DNA from: Sporosarcina sp. PTS2304 | GTDB taxonomy: Bacteria; Bacillota; Bacilli; Bacillales_A; Planococcaceae | Reading direction: 5' to 3' | DNA: 64,000 bases | Assembly (NCBI RefSeq): GCF_003351785.1 | Contig: NZ_CP031230.1 | Span: 3,014,501 to 3,078,500, forward strand | Part shown: positions 53,178 through 61,400 of the stretch, in pieces | Layout: each line of letters begins with the position of its first letter | Numbering within the stretch: the stretch's first letter is position 1 | The notes under the pieces: generated by a model | Databases searched by the model: none | Seen by the model: only the letters and a program-made list of their open reading frames with translations | What the model was told of the DNA's origin: nothing | Translations under genes and position numbers: made by a program

Positions 53178-54215
53178 GAAAGTGTATAGATGTATAATTT
53201 TCTCATTCATTTATTTAAAGACGATTTTGACTTTGGGGATTAGATGGAGTGAGGCTGACTTAGCGTGTCATGCGGGTTGCGCTTCCAGACGATACGCTTT
53301 CCGGAGGGGACGCGGCGGACCGTCAAGCGCTGCGGGTTACGCCTGTCGTCCTGATCCTCCCGGAGTCGATCGTCTTCCAGCTTCAGCCGGACTTTGTGTA
53401 TGTAAGACAGGTTGATCACTCTTTGTAGGTAGTGAAAACCAAGTAGAAATGTCTGATACAATGCGACCGTTTTTGAAGTTAAAAAGCGGTGACGTGTTGC
53501 TAGCTACTATGACTGTTTCAATGAACTGAGTGGAAAAAGAAATGACTCTATACACATTCGTCAGACAATCTAAAGCTTTATCTACACTGTTCAGGAAGCG
53601 TAATTTGCCATCCTTCATTTCTGGACGAACACAGACTGACTTACGAACACAAACTCAAGGATTCTCCCGAAAGAACCGGCGACTCCTGGAGGATCAGGAA
53701 AAGCCGTTGCGAAGTACGGCTTTTGCGAGTGAAGCGCAGCGAGAAGGAGCACATTTTGGCACTTGACAGGTGTAATCGCCAACGCACTTTTGGCGAGTCC
53801 ACCGCGCCCCCTCAGGAAAGCGTCCGGTTCTGCAGGGAGAATCCTAGCACGTACACTGCTTTTCTGCACCGCACTGGAGAAGTCACTTACCCCATTCAAA
53901 ATTCTGGACGAACACCAACTGACTTCCCGACACAAACTCAAGGATTCTCCCGAAAGAACCGGCGACTTCTGGAGGATCAGAGTGAAAGCCGTTGCGAAGT
54001 ACGGCTTTTGCGAGTGAAGCGCAGCGAAAAGGAGCACATCTTTGCATTTACAGGCGTAATCGCCAACGCACTTCTGGCGAGTCCGCTGCGCACCCTCAGG
54101 AAAGCGTCCGGTTCTGCAGGGAGAATCCTAGCACGTATACTATTTTTCTGCACCACCAAAGGAGAAGTCACTCACCCCACTCCAATTTCTGTACGAACCC
54201 CGACTGACTTGCAAC
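53178..54215 (+). repeat. R5: composite hairpin repeat element
   Basis: Left edge (GATGTATAATTTTCTCATTC), module 1 without insert (53287-53375), linker, module 2 with the insert (53659-53844), module 2 with the insert (53942-54128), tail to about 54215. The two module-2 units are 283 bp apart. Its end lies 20 bp from the gltS stop codon. Frames across it (for example 53723-54400) are products of the repeat, not genes. Confidence 0.87.
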
Positions 54216-54234
54216 TTCCCATCACCACTCTACA

Positions 54235-55425
54235 TCAACTAAATATATTAATCGTCGTAATAATAATCGGCATCGACACAACGTCTATCAAGAACGCACC
54301 GACAATAGGAACGATCAGGAACGCCTTGCGCGAAGGGCCGTATCGTTCTGTTACAGCCGCCATATTAGCCATAGCGTTTGGTGTAGCGCCAAGACCGTGA
54401 CCAGCAAAACCGGCTACCATGACAGCGGCGTCGTAGTTTTTACCAAGAATACGGAACAAGACGAAAATACCGAATAGCACAACGAACAATACTTGTACAA
54501 AGACGATCACTAATAATGGTAGTGCCAAGTCGGCAACTTCCCATAATTTAATGCTCATTAATGCCATCGATAAAAATATTCCAAGAGACACGTCACCGAT
54601 TAAGTTGATGCTTGTCATATGAACAGCATCTGGCTTTACTCGATCGACGAGATTGCGTACGATCACAGCAACGAACATAGCCCCGACATAGCCTGGCATG
54701 ACAAATCCGGTAGCGTCAGAGAACAAGTCACCGATGAATGTACCACCTGCAATACACAAAGTGATAAGCAACACTTGCGTCAAGAAGTTATCAGTATTGA
54801 TCGCTGGTTCGTGTGCTTCTGCAGAGTACGCCACTTCGTGTTCCACTTCAGTAGATTGTAACTTATACTTTTTAATAAGGAACCTAACAATCGGTCCTCC
54901 TACCAATCCGCCCGCGACGAGTCCGAATGTAGCGGCAGCGATACCAATTGAAAGTGCGGAGTCGATACCTAGACTCTCCAATGTTTGTCCGTATGCGGTA
55001 GCTCCGCCATGACCACCTTCCATCGAGACAGCACCTGCCATCATACCGATTAACGGGTGAAGATTAAATAGGTAAGACATCGAAACACCAATGACGTTCT
55101 GAGCCAAAGCTAAAAATCCACAGGCTGCCCAATAAATGAGCAATAGTTTTCCACCTAGACGAATTAAGCTAAAACTTGCTCCTAAACCAACTGTTGTGAA
55201 GAATGTTAACATAAATAAATTTTGTAGTGAAGTGTCTAATTGAAAGCTAAGTAAGTCAAAATACTTCAAAATAGTCGCTAAAATAGCGAAAAGCAACCCG
55301 CCTACAACAGGGGCGGGGATGCAAAATTTTTGAAGGAAGCCAACCTTACGTACTAACATCGTTCCGATCGTTAAAAGAGCTAGTGCTAAAAATAGCGTAG
55401 TAATTTGATTGAGCTCGATTGTCAT
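54235..55425 (-). CDS. gltS: Sodium/glutamate symporter
   Basis: A 396-residue GltS carrier with ten helices. Family blocks: FCIPAPVVGGLLFAI, MLTFFTTVGLGASFSLI, GAVSMEGGHGGATAYG, FGLVAGGLVGGPIVRFLI, and near the end AGFAGHGLGATPNAMANMAA. These include the two re-entrant Gly-rich loops. It moves glutamate with Na+. It overlaps hutG by 4 bp, so it is the second gene of that operon. Since histidine breakdown ends in glutamate, the pair makes physiological sense. Confidence 0.94.
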   Translation of the reverse strand: MTIELNQITTLFLALALLTIGTMLVRKVGFLQKFCIPAPVVGGLLFAILATILKYFDLLSFQLDTSLQNLFMLTFFTTVGLGASFSLIRLGGKLLLIYWAACGFLALAQNVIGVSMSYLFNLHPLIGMMAGAVSMEGGHGGATAYGQTLESLGIDSALSIGIAAATFGLVAGGLVGGPIVRFLIKKYKLQSTEVEHEVAYSAEAHEPAINTDNFLTQVLLITLCIAGGTFIGDLFSDATGFVMPGYVGAMFVAVIVRNLVDRVKPDAVHMTSINLIGDVSLGIFLSMALMSIKLWEVADLALPLLVIVFVQVLFVVLFGIFVLFRILGKNYDAAVMVAGFAGHGLGATPNAMANMAAVTERYGPSRKAFLIVPIVGAFLIDVVSMPIIITTINIFS

Positions 55426-56381
55426 GTCGTTCTTCCTCCTAGCAAAGCGACAATTGCTTCGTTTGTTAAATAAGCGCCTAGTTTCACTGTTTGGTTTTGA
55501 ATATCAAGCGCCGGATTAATTTCTGAGATGTCAAATGAAAGGGTTTTCTCATGAGAGGCGACTGTTTGGATAAATGTACGCACGACCAATGGATCCAGTC
55601 CGAAAGGTGAAGGTGCACTTACACCGGGTGCGCATGCCGCATTCAAGACGTCAGAGCATAATGTTAACAAAACATAGTCTTGTTGTTCAATGAATAAGAT
55701 GATTTTCTTCAAAGTATCGTCCAGATGACCCGATGAAATTTCCTGCTCTAGCACATACGTCACACCTTGAGCATCTGCCTCTTCGAATAGAATGTCTGTA
55801 TTTCCGAACTCCTGAATTCCCACTACTAAATATTCCACGTTTGGATCTGTATCGAGCATTTGCTTGAACATTGTGCCCGAACTGGGTTGCTCATCATAGC
55901 TTCGCAAATCGAAATGAGCATCGATATTAACGACGCCAAGCTTCGCGTCAGGGCCGATAAACTCTCGCACACCTAAATAATGACCGTAAGCGGTTTCGTG
56001 ACCGCCACCTAAAATGACCGGATGCGCTTTCTTCTCTAAACTTTTTTGAACAGCAGCTCCTAATTCAGCTTGGGCACTTTCTAATTGCGTGTCTTCGCAC
56101 ACTATCGTACCTATATCAAACAGTTGGCATTCTGCAGGCATGCGCCAAGGGAGTTTAGCTAATTCACCCCGCAGAGCATTTGGACCTGCAGCAGCCCCGA
56201 GTCGGCCATTATTGCGGCGGACTCCTTCTTCAGATGAGAAGCCGATTAATGCACATGTCTTATTGGTAACGCTTTCTTTTAACTCCGAAAGTTGAACGAT
56301 TTGATGCATACGAAATGCGGATCTATTAGTAGTACTATCTACACGACCGGACCAGTCTGATTTATTTGTTTGAATTAACAA
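55422..56381 (-). CDS. hutG: Formimidoylglutamase (ureohydrolase family)
   Basis: A 319-residue ureohydrolase. Mn-binding motifs: PVILGGGHETAYGHYLGV, GVVNIDAHFDLRSYDEQPSS and LLTLCSDVLNAACAPGVSAP, then SPFGLDPLVVRTFIQ. The SxxxAAxxPGVSAPxPFGL block is typical of HutG rather than arginase. It cleaves N-formimino-glutamate to glutamate and formamide. No hutHUI genes are in the window. A TTG start at 56379-56381 has GGATGAAG upstream. It is first of a hutG-gltS operon and divergent from a LysR gene. Confidence 0.88.
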   Translation of the reverse strand: MLIQTNKSDWSGRVDSTTNRSAFRMHQIVQLSELKESVTNKTCALIGFSSEEGVRRNNGRLGAAAGPNALRGELAKLPWRMPAECQLFDIGTIVCEDTQLESAQAELGAAVQKSLEKKAHPVILGGGHETAYGHYLGVREFIGPDAKLGVVNIDAHFDLRSYDEQPSSGTMFKQMLDTDPNVEYLVVGIQEFGNTDILFEEADAQGVTYVLEQEISSGHLDDTLKKIILFIEQQDYVLLTLCSDVLNAACAPGVSAPSPFGLDPLVVRTFIQTVASHEKTLSFDISEINPALDIQNQTVKLGAYLTNEAIVALLGGRTT

Positions 56382-56494
56382 TATACTTCATCCTTTCACT
56401 CATGGTACATTTAGTATAAAGTGTTTCATTTATTATTTCTAATACCTCTTTTTCATATACTCATGCCTTTTAGTTATAAATGGGGGAGATTTGC

Positions 56495-57412
56495 ATGGAA
56501 ATTAAGCAATTGCTGTATTTTGTGACAGTCGTTCAGCTGGCTAGTTTTTCTGAGGCAGCAAAAAAATTACATTTATCACAACCATCTTTAAGTAAAGCGA
56601 TTAAAAACCTAGAATCTGAAGTAGGCTTTCGTCTTTTGGAACGAACAACAAAAAAACTTCAGTTGACCGAATCGGGAAAAGTAATTTATAAACGTGCACT
56701 TTTTATTTTGAACGAAACGGATATTTTACAGCAAGAGATTAAAGAAGTGAAGTGGAATGGTAATGGCTCCGTGCAAATTGGAATGATTGAATCGGTGAAA
56801 AATTGGATTCCCTCTATTTTACATTGGTATCAGCAAGCTTTTCCGGCAATGAAGGTAAAGTTAACTGAAGTGCTCGATCGTGAAGATGTTGAGCGAGCGC
56901 TTCGTCAATATGAAGTGCATGCTTGCTTAACTAATCATTTCATGGATGCTCCTCATCTATTGACCACTCCGCTTTACGAAGAAAGACTCGCTGTGATTAT
57001 ACATCCTGCTCATCCATTGGCAAAAAAATTTCAGTTGACACTAGCTGATTTAGAAAATGAGCCTTTTATTATAACGAGTGATGGGTTTCAGACGAGACAT
57101 GATATTATCACCGCTTTTGAAGAAGCGAACGTCCCCATGACTATTCAATATGAAGTGGAGCGGTTTGAGACGATTATAGAACTAGTGAGAGCGAATATAG
57201 GGATTTCTATTATACCCCAAAGGTATTTTGATAATCGCATCGATTCGTCTCTCGTTATCAAAATAATTGATTCCCCTAGGCTTACACGTACTGTCTATTT
57301 AACGTATTTAAAAAATCGCTATATGCCGCCTGCTATTGAAGCTTTGATTGGCCGTATGCAGATGCCGCTGACAAAGAACACGCCAATTAGTAAGTGGACG
57401 GAAAAGGAGTAA
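56495..57412 (+). CDS. LysR-type regulator, probably of hutG-gltS
   Basis: A 305-residue LysR protein. The N-terminal winged helix is MEIKQLLYFVTVVQLASFSE with AAKKLHLSQPSLSKAIKNLE. The effector domain follows (GSVQIGMIESVKNWIPSILH ... IGISIIPQRYF). It is divergent from hutG with 113 bp between the start codons, the usual position of a LysR regulator and its target. ATG 56495 follows GGGGGAGAT. A DMT gene starts 4 bp after its stop and may be in the same operon. Confidence 0.88.
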   Translation: MEIKQLLYFVTVVQLASFSEAAKKLHLSQPSLSKAIKNLESEVGFRLLERTTKKLQLTESGKVIYKRALFILNETDILQQEIKEVKWNGNGSVQIGMIESVKNWIPSILHWYQQAFPAMKVKLTEVLDREDVERALRQYEVHACLTNHFMDAPHLLTTPLYEERLAVIIHPAHPLAKKFQLTLADLENEPFIITSDGFQTRHDIITAFEEANVPMTIQYEVERFETIIELVRANIGISIIPQRYFDNRIDSSLVIKIIDSPRLTRTVYLTYLKNRYMPPAIEALIGRMQMPLTKNTPISKWTEKE

Positions 57413-57416
57413 TTCT

Positions 57417-58295
57417 ATGAACAAACTACTGTTTGGATTTCTAGTAGTCGTAACGACCGGATTAATGGGTTCGTCGTTTGCGATTGGTAAAATTGGACTG
57501 GAATATTCATCGCCTTTGCTGCTAGTCGCTTTACGTTTTACAATTGCAGGGGTAATTATGGCGGTCGTTGTCAAAATAGCAAAGAAGCCGCACCCCCAAT
57601 CGTTGGGCGAGTGGAAATGGCTGGTGCTGATCGGTTCATTGCAAACTGCTGCTGTAATGGGTTGTATTTTCATGGCATTACGTACGATTACTTCAGGAGA
57701 AACATCGATTTTAACGTTTACTAATCCATTGTTAGTCGTTGTAATTGGTACGCTTGTATTGAAAATCCGTTATCGTTTACAACAATGGTTGGGTGTAATT
57801 TGTGGTTTGTTTGGCGTATTTATCACGATGGGCGGCCATTTGGATTTAAAAATTGGGACGATTCTTGGATTTATGTCTGCTGTAGCGTGGGCTTGTGCGA
57901 CATTGCTCGTAAAAGTACATGGTCATCGCTTTGATACATGGGTGATGACGGCGTATCAAATGCTGTTTGGCGGATTACTCTTATTCGTGGCAAGCTATAT
58001 ATTGGAGGAGCCGTTCTTTGTAGCGAATGCTTTATCGCTAGCCATTTTAGGATGGCTGGCGATTGCAGCATCCATTATTCAGTTTTCGATTTGGTTCTAT
58101 TTACTGCAAACGGGAAATCCCGAGCGAACGAGTGCGTTTCTGTTCCTCGCGCCATTTTTCGGCACGTTATCTGGCTGGGTGTTATTGGACGAGCAATTGT
58201 CTATCTCACTGATTTTCGGCGGGTTGCTAATCAGTGTAGGTATATTCCTAGTCAACTGGCGCAGTAAAAGGGAATTAAAGAAATTGGCAAGCTAG
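57417..58295 (+). CDS. DMT/EamA-type membrane transporter
   Basis: A 292-residue ten-helix EamA transporter: FLVVVTTGLMGSSFAIGKIG, ALRTITSGETSILTFTNPLL, FMSAVAWACATLLVKVHGHR and FLFLAPFFGTLSGWVLLDEQ. AAAGGAGT lies 7 nt before ATG 57417, and the gene sits 4 bp behind the LysR gene. Substrate unknown. An amino-acid or metabolite exporter under the same LysR control is a reasonable guess. It is convergent with the next LysR gene, with a single base between stops. Confidence 0.87.
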   Translation: MNKLLFGFLVVVTTGLMGSSFAIGKIGLEYSSPLLLVALRFTIAGVIMAVVVKIAKKPHPQSLGEWKWLVLIGSLQTAAVMGCIFMALRTITSGETSILTFTNPLLVVVIGTLVLKIRYRLQQWLGVICGLFGVFITMGGHLDLKIGTILGFMSAVAWACATLLVKVHGHRFDTWVMTAYQMLFGGLLLFVASYILEEPFFVANALSLAILGWLAIAASIIQFSIWFYLLQTGNPERTSAFLFLAPFFGTLSGWVLLDEQLSISLIFGGLLISVGIFLVNWRSKRELKKLAS

Positions 58296-58296
58296 C

Positions 58297-59172
58297 TCAT
58301 AGTTTCCATAAACGGCAGTAGGCATCTAATTCATCTAAAAAGACTTGTGAAGTGGCGGATGGTTTCGCAGTAAGTGTGTAGAAAGGACGTCGAATCGGCG
58401 AAAGCTTATAAGATAAAACAGTGAGTTCGCCACGTTCGAATTCCCGCTTACAGCTATGACGGGATAAAAAGGCTATACCTAAACCGCTCAGTACGGATTG
58501 TTTCCTACTTTCAGGTGAACTGACGATAGTATGTGTAGGATTTACACCGTATTGTTGCAGCGACTGATCGATCAGTGTCCGGCTCGGATCTTTCGTGTCC
58601 GGCAAAATCCAATGAACATTTTGTAAGTCTATAATCGAAGAACTTTTCTTATGAGCTAAAGGGTGGGTGGAGGATGAAACAAGAAGTAATTCATCTTGCA
58701 TAAACATAGTAGCTGACGATATTTCTGCTACTTCACTGCAACCCACATCTGCTTTCTTCTGGCGCAATAGATTAGCAATCGCGTAAGAGTCATCTACATG
58801 TAGTTCAATAAGCAGATCTGGAAACTTTGCATGTAACCGTGTGAGAACGTCAGGTAAAATTCCTTCTGCAATGACAGGGGTGGAAGCGATGCGTAGAGGA
58901 CCTTTTACTGGCCTTTGCTGCTGTTGCAGCTCAACCTTTGTACGGTCTGCTAACTTTATAAGCTCAATTGCGCGTTCATATAATAATTGTCCGGCAGGTG
59001 TTACTTGAAAGCTGCGGGACGTCCGGGTCAATAGCGGCGTCTGTAACGTAGATTCCAAGTTTTTTACGTGTAAACTAACAGTCGGTTGGGCGATTTTTAA
59101 CAGTCGCGCAGCCTTTGTGAAATTTTCACTGTCTACTACAGCGACAAACGTCTTTAACTCTTCTAACTGCAT
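58297..59172 (-). CDS. LysR-type transcriptional regulator
   Basis: A 291-residue LysR protein. MQLEELKTFVAVVDSENFTK with AARLLKIAQPTVSLHVKNLE is the DNA-binding helix-turn-helix, and the effector domain follows (GPLRIASTPVIAEGILPDVL ... SVLSGLGIAFLSRHSC). The ATG at 59170-59172 has GAAGGAGGTTATCCT upstream. A longer frame begins before that site. No divergent target gene is adjacent, so the regulon is unknown. The domain order resembles CysL/CbbR-type regulators. Confidence 0.85.
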   Translation of the reverse strand: MQLEELKTFVAVVDSENFTKAARLLKIAQPTVSLHVKNLESTLQTPLLTRTSRSFQVTPAGQLLYERAIELIKLADRTKVELQQQQRPVKGPLRIASTPVIAEGILPDVLTRLHAKFPDLLIELHVDDSYAIANLLRQKKADVGCSEVAEISSATMFMQDELLLVSSSTHPLAHKKSSSIIDLQNVHWILPDTKDPSRTLIDQSLQQYGVNPTHTIVSSPESRKQSVLSGLGIAFLSRHSCKREFERGELTVLSYKLSPIRRPFYTLTAKPSATSQVFLDELDAYCRLWKL

Positions 59173-59261
59173 AGGATAACCTCCTTCTATCATTATTTGT
59201 GATTGATTTTATTGTATCATGAAGGTTTTGTGATTAATAGTATGGAAAACTTATTTCTGAG

Positions 59262-59296
59262 CAAAAAAAAATAGCCCTGCAAGTAAGCTGCAAGGC
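59262..59296 (-). terminator. Terminator of the YkvS-like gene
   Basis: On the reverse strand GCCTTGCA pairs with TGCAGGGC (one G-T pair) and is followed after TA by T9. Confidence 0.85.
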
Positions 59297-59307
59297 ATCA
59301 AGAAAAG

Positions 59308-59529
59308 TTAAACAATTGTGTAATTTTTGTGTGCAACGACAGTCATATTGGAAGCTGCACCAATTTGCTCTGCGTCTGCATCGGAAATTTTGACGATGAC
59401 GGAGTTTTCAAGAATCTTGTGGATGGTTCCAGAAACTTCATGATCATTACGGTTGAAAGATATGACTTCATCTACATGTCGAGATGCTACAAAATCAGAA
59501 ACCGGACGATCTTTACGTGGGAATGCCAT
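59308..59529 (-). CDS. DUF2187 (YkvS-like) protein
   Basis: A 73-residue protein. HVDEVISFNRNDHEVSGTIH and KILENSVIVKISDADAEQIG form a small SH3/KOW-like beta barrel that matches DUF2187. The sequence ends VVAHKNYTIV. Function unknown, though such folds often bind RNA. GGAGTTGATTTGA lies upstream of the ATG at 59527-59529, and a strong terminator follows, so it is monocistronic. Confidence 0.8.
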   Translation of the reverse strand: MAFPRKDRPVSDFVASRHVDEVISFNRNDHEVSGTIHKILENSVIVKISDADAEQIGAASNMTVVAHKNYTIV

Positions 59530-59899
59530 TCAAATCAACTCCTTCATTAGTTAGAATCTCATCTGCCAGGACAGGTGGAATAAACGTACAATAGCTTACT
59601 AGAACTAGTATACCACATTTCGCGGAAAAATTCAGAATAGAAGAAGCTTGTCGAATGGAATCGATAAATAAAGGCTTTTCACCAAAACATGGTCTTGACT
59701 CCCTTTAGTACATAATCCATTCTAAATTACACTCCAGTAAAATGGTTTCCTTATAATGCTGTGGTTTGCGCGTAAAGAATTATTTCATTTCCTTTTTCGG
59801 TCGTACTTACAACTTTAGTGGATACAGATGTTTTTTATACTCTTTTTTGGTCAATAACAGATTATGGTGAGGAGCCGAAATAATACGTAAACCTTTTGG
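59530..59899. other. Intergenic region upstream of cstR
   Basis: No gene is supported here. A segment at about 59700-59755 (CATTCTAAATTACACTCCAG) resembles 33685-33715 (CATTCCAGATTGCACTCCAA) and is probably a small shared relic of unknown origin. The rest is AT-rich and featureless to my reading. Confidence 0.35.
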
Positions 59900-59928
59900 T
59901 TGACATTATACCTACAGGGGTATATGAT
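59900..59928 (+). promoter_or_regulatory. cstR promoter with operator 1 in its spacer
   Basis: TTGACA (59900-59905), 17 nt, TATGAT (59923-59928). The spacer and the start of the -10 box contain ATACCTACAGGGGTAT (59908-59923), an operator of the CsoR/CstR type (a C tract and a G tract flanked by AT). A repressor bound here would block RNA polymerase directly. Confidence 0.85.
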
Positions 59929-59956
59929 AAGTGTAATGAAAAGGACGGTGAGAGAA

Positions 59957-60220
59957 ATGGAATACGATGACAAAGTAAAAAATCGCTTAAAACGAATTGA
60001 AGGTCAAATTAAAGGCGTCTTGCGTATGATGGAAGAAGGCAAGGATTGTAAAGAAGTCATCACCCAATTATCTGCCAGTCGTTCTGCAATTGATCGAACA
60101 ATCGGCGTCGTAGTGAGTACTAACTTAATTGCGTGCATGGAGAACTTGGATGAAACCGATGATCGTACACATGAGTCGATTATTAATGAAGCTGTAAACT
60201 TGCTTGTAAAGAGTCGATAG
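59957..60220 (+). CDS. cstR: CstR/YrkD: persulfide-sensing CsoR-family repressor
   Basis: An 87-residue four-helix regulator: KVKNRLKRIEGQIKGVLRMM, KDCKEVITQLSASRSAIDRT, NLIACMENL. The two cysteines are at 31 and 60, the positions used by S. aureus CstR to sense persulfides. The residue four before C60 is Asn, not the His that completes the copper site of CsoR. So it is CstR-like (B. subtilis YrkD), not a copper sensor. ATG 59957 is chosen for family length. ATG 59937 would add seven residues. The operon downstream is the expected regulon. Confidence 0.88.
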   Translation: MEYDDKVKNRLKRIEGQIKGVLRMMEEGKDCKEVITQLSASRSAIDRTIGVVVSTNLIACMENLDETDDRTHESIINEAVNLLVKSR

Positions 60221-60221
60221 G

Positions 60222-60248
60222 TCAAATAATTGACTCTTTTTTTATACA
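60222..60248 (+). terminator. Possible weak terminator after cstR
   Basis: GAGTCGATAGGTCAAATAAT, then TGACTC and T8: a short GAGTC/GACTC stem. It could limit read-through into yrkE, which has its own operator. Confidence 0.5.
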
Positions 60249-60255
60249 TGATAAT

Positions 60256-60271
60256 ATACCCCTATAGGTAT
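60256..60271 (+). promoter_or_regulatory. CstR operator 2
   Basis: ATACCCCTATAGGTAT, the inverted form of operator 1, 28 bp before the yrkE start codon. Confidence 0.8.
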
Positions 60272-60299
60272 ACAGAGATTAGTAGAGAGGAACGAGAAT

Positions 60300-60779
60300 A
60301 TGACTGAACAAAAGAAAACAACGATTGTGTTATTTAGTGGAGATTACGACAAAGCGATGGCGGCTTATATTATTGCCAATGGAGCTGCGGCGTACGATCA
60401 TGAAGTAACCATTTTTCATACATTTTGGGGATTAAATGCACTGCGAAAAGATGAACCGATTAAAAGCGATAAGAGCTTCATTGAAAAAGCATTTGGAAAG
60501 ATGATGCCGCGTGGTGCCGATAAAATGGGTCTTTCTCAAATGAATTTTGCTGGAATGGGTCCTAAGATGATCAAACAAGTGATGAAAAAGCATAATGCGA
60601 TGACGTTGCCGCAACTTATAGATTTGGCGATAGAGCAAGATGTGAAGCTGATTGCTTGCACGATGACAATGGATTTACTTGGTCTAAGCGAAACGGAATT
60701 ACTTAAAGAAGTCGAGTATGGTGGTGTAGCGGCTTACTTAGGAGAAGCGCAAGATGGTCAGGTAAATTTATTTATTTAA
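60300..60779 (+). CDS. yrkE: YrkE: DsrE/F-like sulfur-transfer protein
   Basis: A 159-residue DsrE-fold protein: TTIVLFSGDYDKAMAAYIIA, HEVTIFHTFWGLNALRKD, then LPQLIDLAIEQDVKLIACTM and TMDLLGLSETELLKEVEYGG. The C in LIACTM is the conserved position for persulfide carriage. B. subtilis has the same gene as yrkE beside yrkF-yrkH-yrkI-yrkJ, and the order here is identical. It likely relays sulfane sulfur between thiosulfate or persulfide enzymes and TusA. ATG 60300 follows GAGAGGAAC. Confidence 0.88.
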   Translation: MTEQKKTTIVLFSGDYDKAMAAYIIANGAAAYDHEVTIFHTFWGLNALRKDEPIKSDKSFIEKAFGKMMPRGADKMGLSQMNFAGMGPKMIKQVMKKHNAMTLPQLIDLAIEQDVKLIACTMTMDLLGLSETELLKEVEYGGVAAYLGEAQDGQVNLFI

Positions 60780-60796
60780 TTTTTTTAATCAAAATA

Positions 60797-60812
60797 ATAC
60801 CCCTGGGTGTAT
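60797..60812 (+). promoter_or_regulatory. CstR operator 3
   Basis: ATACCCCTGGGTGTAT lies between yrkE and yrkF, ending just before the AGGAGGAA ribosome-binding site. It suggests an internal, separately controlled promoter or a roadblock. Confidence 0.75.
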
Positions 60813-60824
60813 AGGAGGAAGCGA

Positions 60825-61400
60825 ATGATTCAGACAAATAATGTAGTAGACGCGAAAGGGTTGGCTTGTCCGATGCCAATTGTAAAGACTAGAAAAGTGA
60901 TTAAAGAAATGGAAGAAGGACAAGTGCTTGAAGTTTTGTCTACAGATCCAGGCACCGTAGCGGACTTACGTGCTTGGTCTGAGAATGCGGGACATCATTA
61001 TATAGGAAACATCGTAGAAGATGGAGTATGGCGGCATTTTGTTAGAAAAACAGCAAAAGCGGAGAAACAGGAAGCGGTTTACCCATTTACTGTTGAGAAC
61101 AATCAATTGATAGAGAGTTTACAACATCCGCAAGCGCTGCTTATCGACGTAAGAGAAGAGGCAGAGTTTACTTTCGGTCATATACCTGGAGCATTATCTA
61201 TTCCGTTAGGTGAACTGGAAGACCGAATGTCCTATTTAGATAAAAGTCAAAAGTATTACATTATTTGCCGCACAGGAAATCGTAGTGATATGGCTTGTCA
61301 AAATCTCGCCAATGCTGGATTTAAGTGTGTCACTAATGTAGTGCCGGGAATGTCAGAGTGGAATGGAACAGTGGAAAATACAACGGGGGGTATAGAATAA
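60825..61400 (+). CDS. yrkF: YrkF: TusA-rhodanese fusion
   Basis: A 191-residue fusion. Residues 1-75 are a TusA domain with C15 in [19 protein letters not shown]. Residues 92-188 are a rhodanese with active C148 in [16 protein letters not shown] and the [10 protein letters not shown] entry motif. The cysteine of each domain can carry a persulfide, so the protein can pass sulfur internally. ATG 60825 sits behind AGGAGGAAGCG. Its stop codon overlaps the yrkH start (TAATG). Confidence 0.92.
   Translation: MIQTNNVVDAKGLACPMPIVKTRKVIKEMEEGQVLEVLSTDPGTVADLRAWSENAGHHYIGNIVEDGVWRHFVRKTAKAEKQEAVYPFTVENNQLIESLQHPQALLIDVREEAEFTFGHIPGALSIPLGELEDRMSYLDKSQKYYIICRTGNRSDMACQNLANAGFKCVTNVVPGMSEWNGTVENTTGGIE

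Noticed and set aside
3524..54215. Composite repeats as retron or group II intron RNAs
   Set aside because: No reverse transcriptase or intron-encoded protein lies in or beside any copy, and the domain V signature of group II introns is not seen.
53615..54400. Long opposed open frames (140 and 225 codons) in R5
   Set aside because: They span the two module-2 repeats, and the 225-codon frame runs into the antisense of gltS. No ribosome-binding site and not conserved in R2-R4.
59957..60220. Copper-sensing CsoR
   Set aside because: The His of the C-H-C copper site is replaced by Asn, both CstR cysteines are present, and no copper chaperone or exporter gene adjoins.
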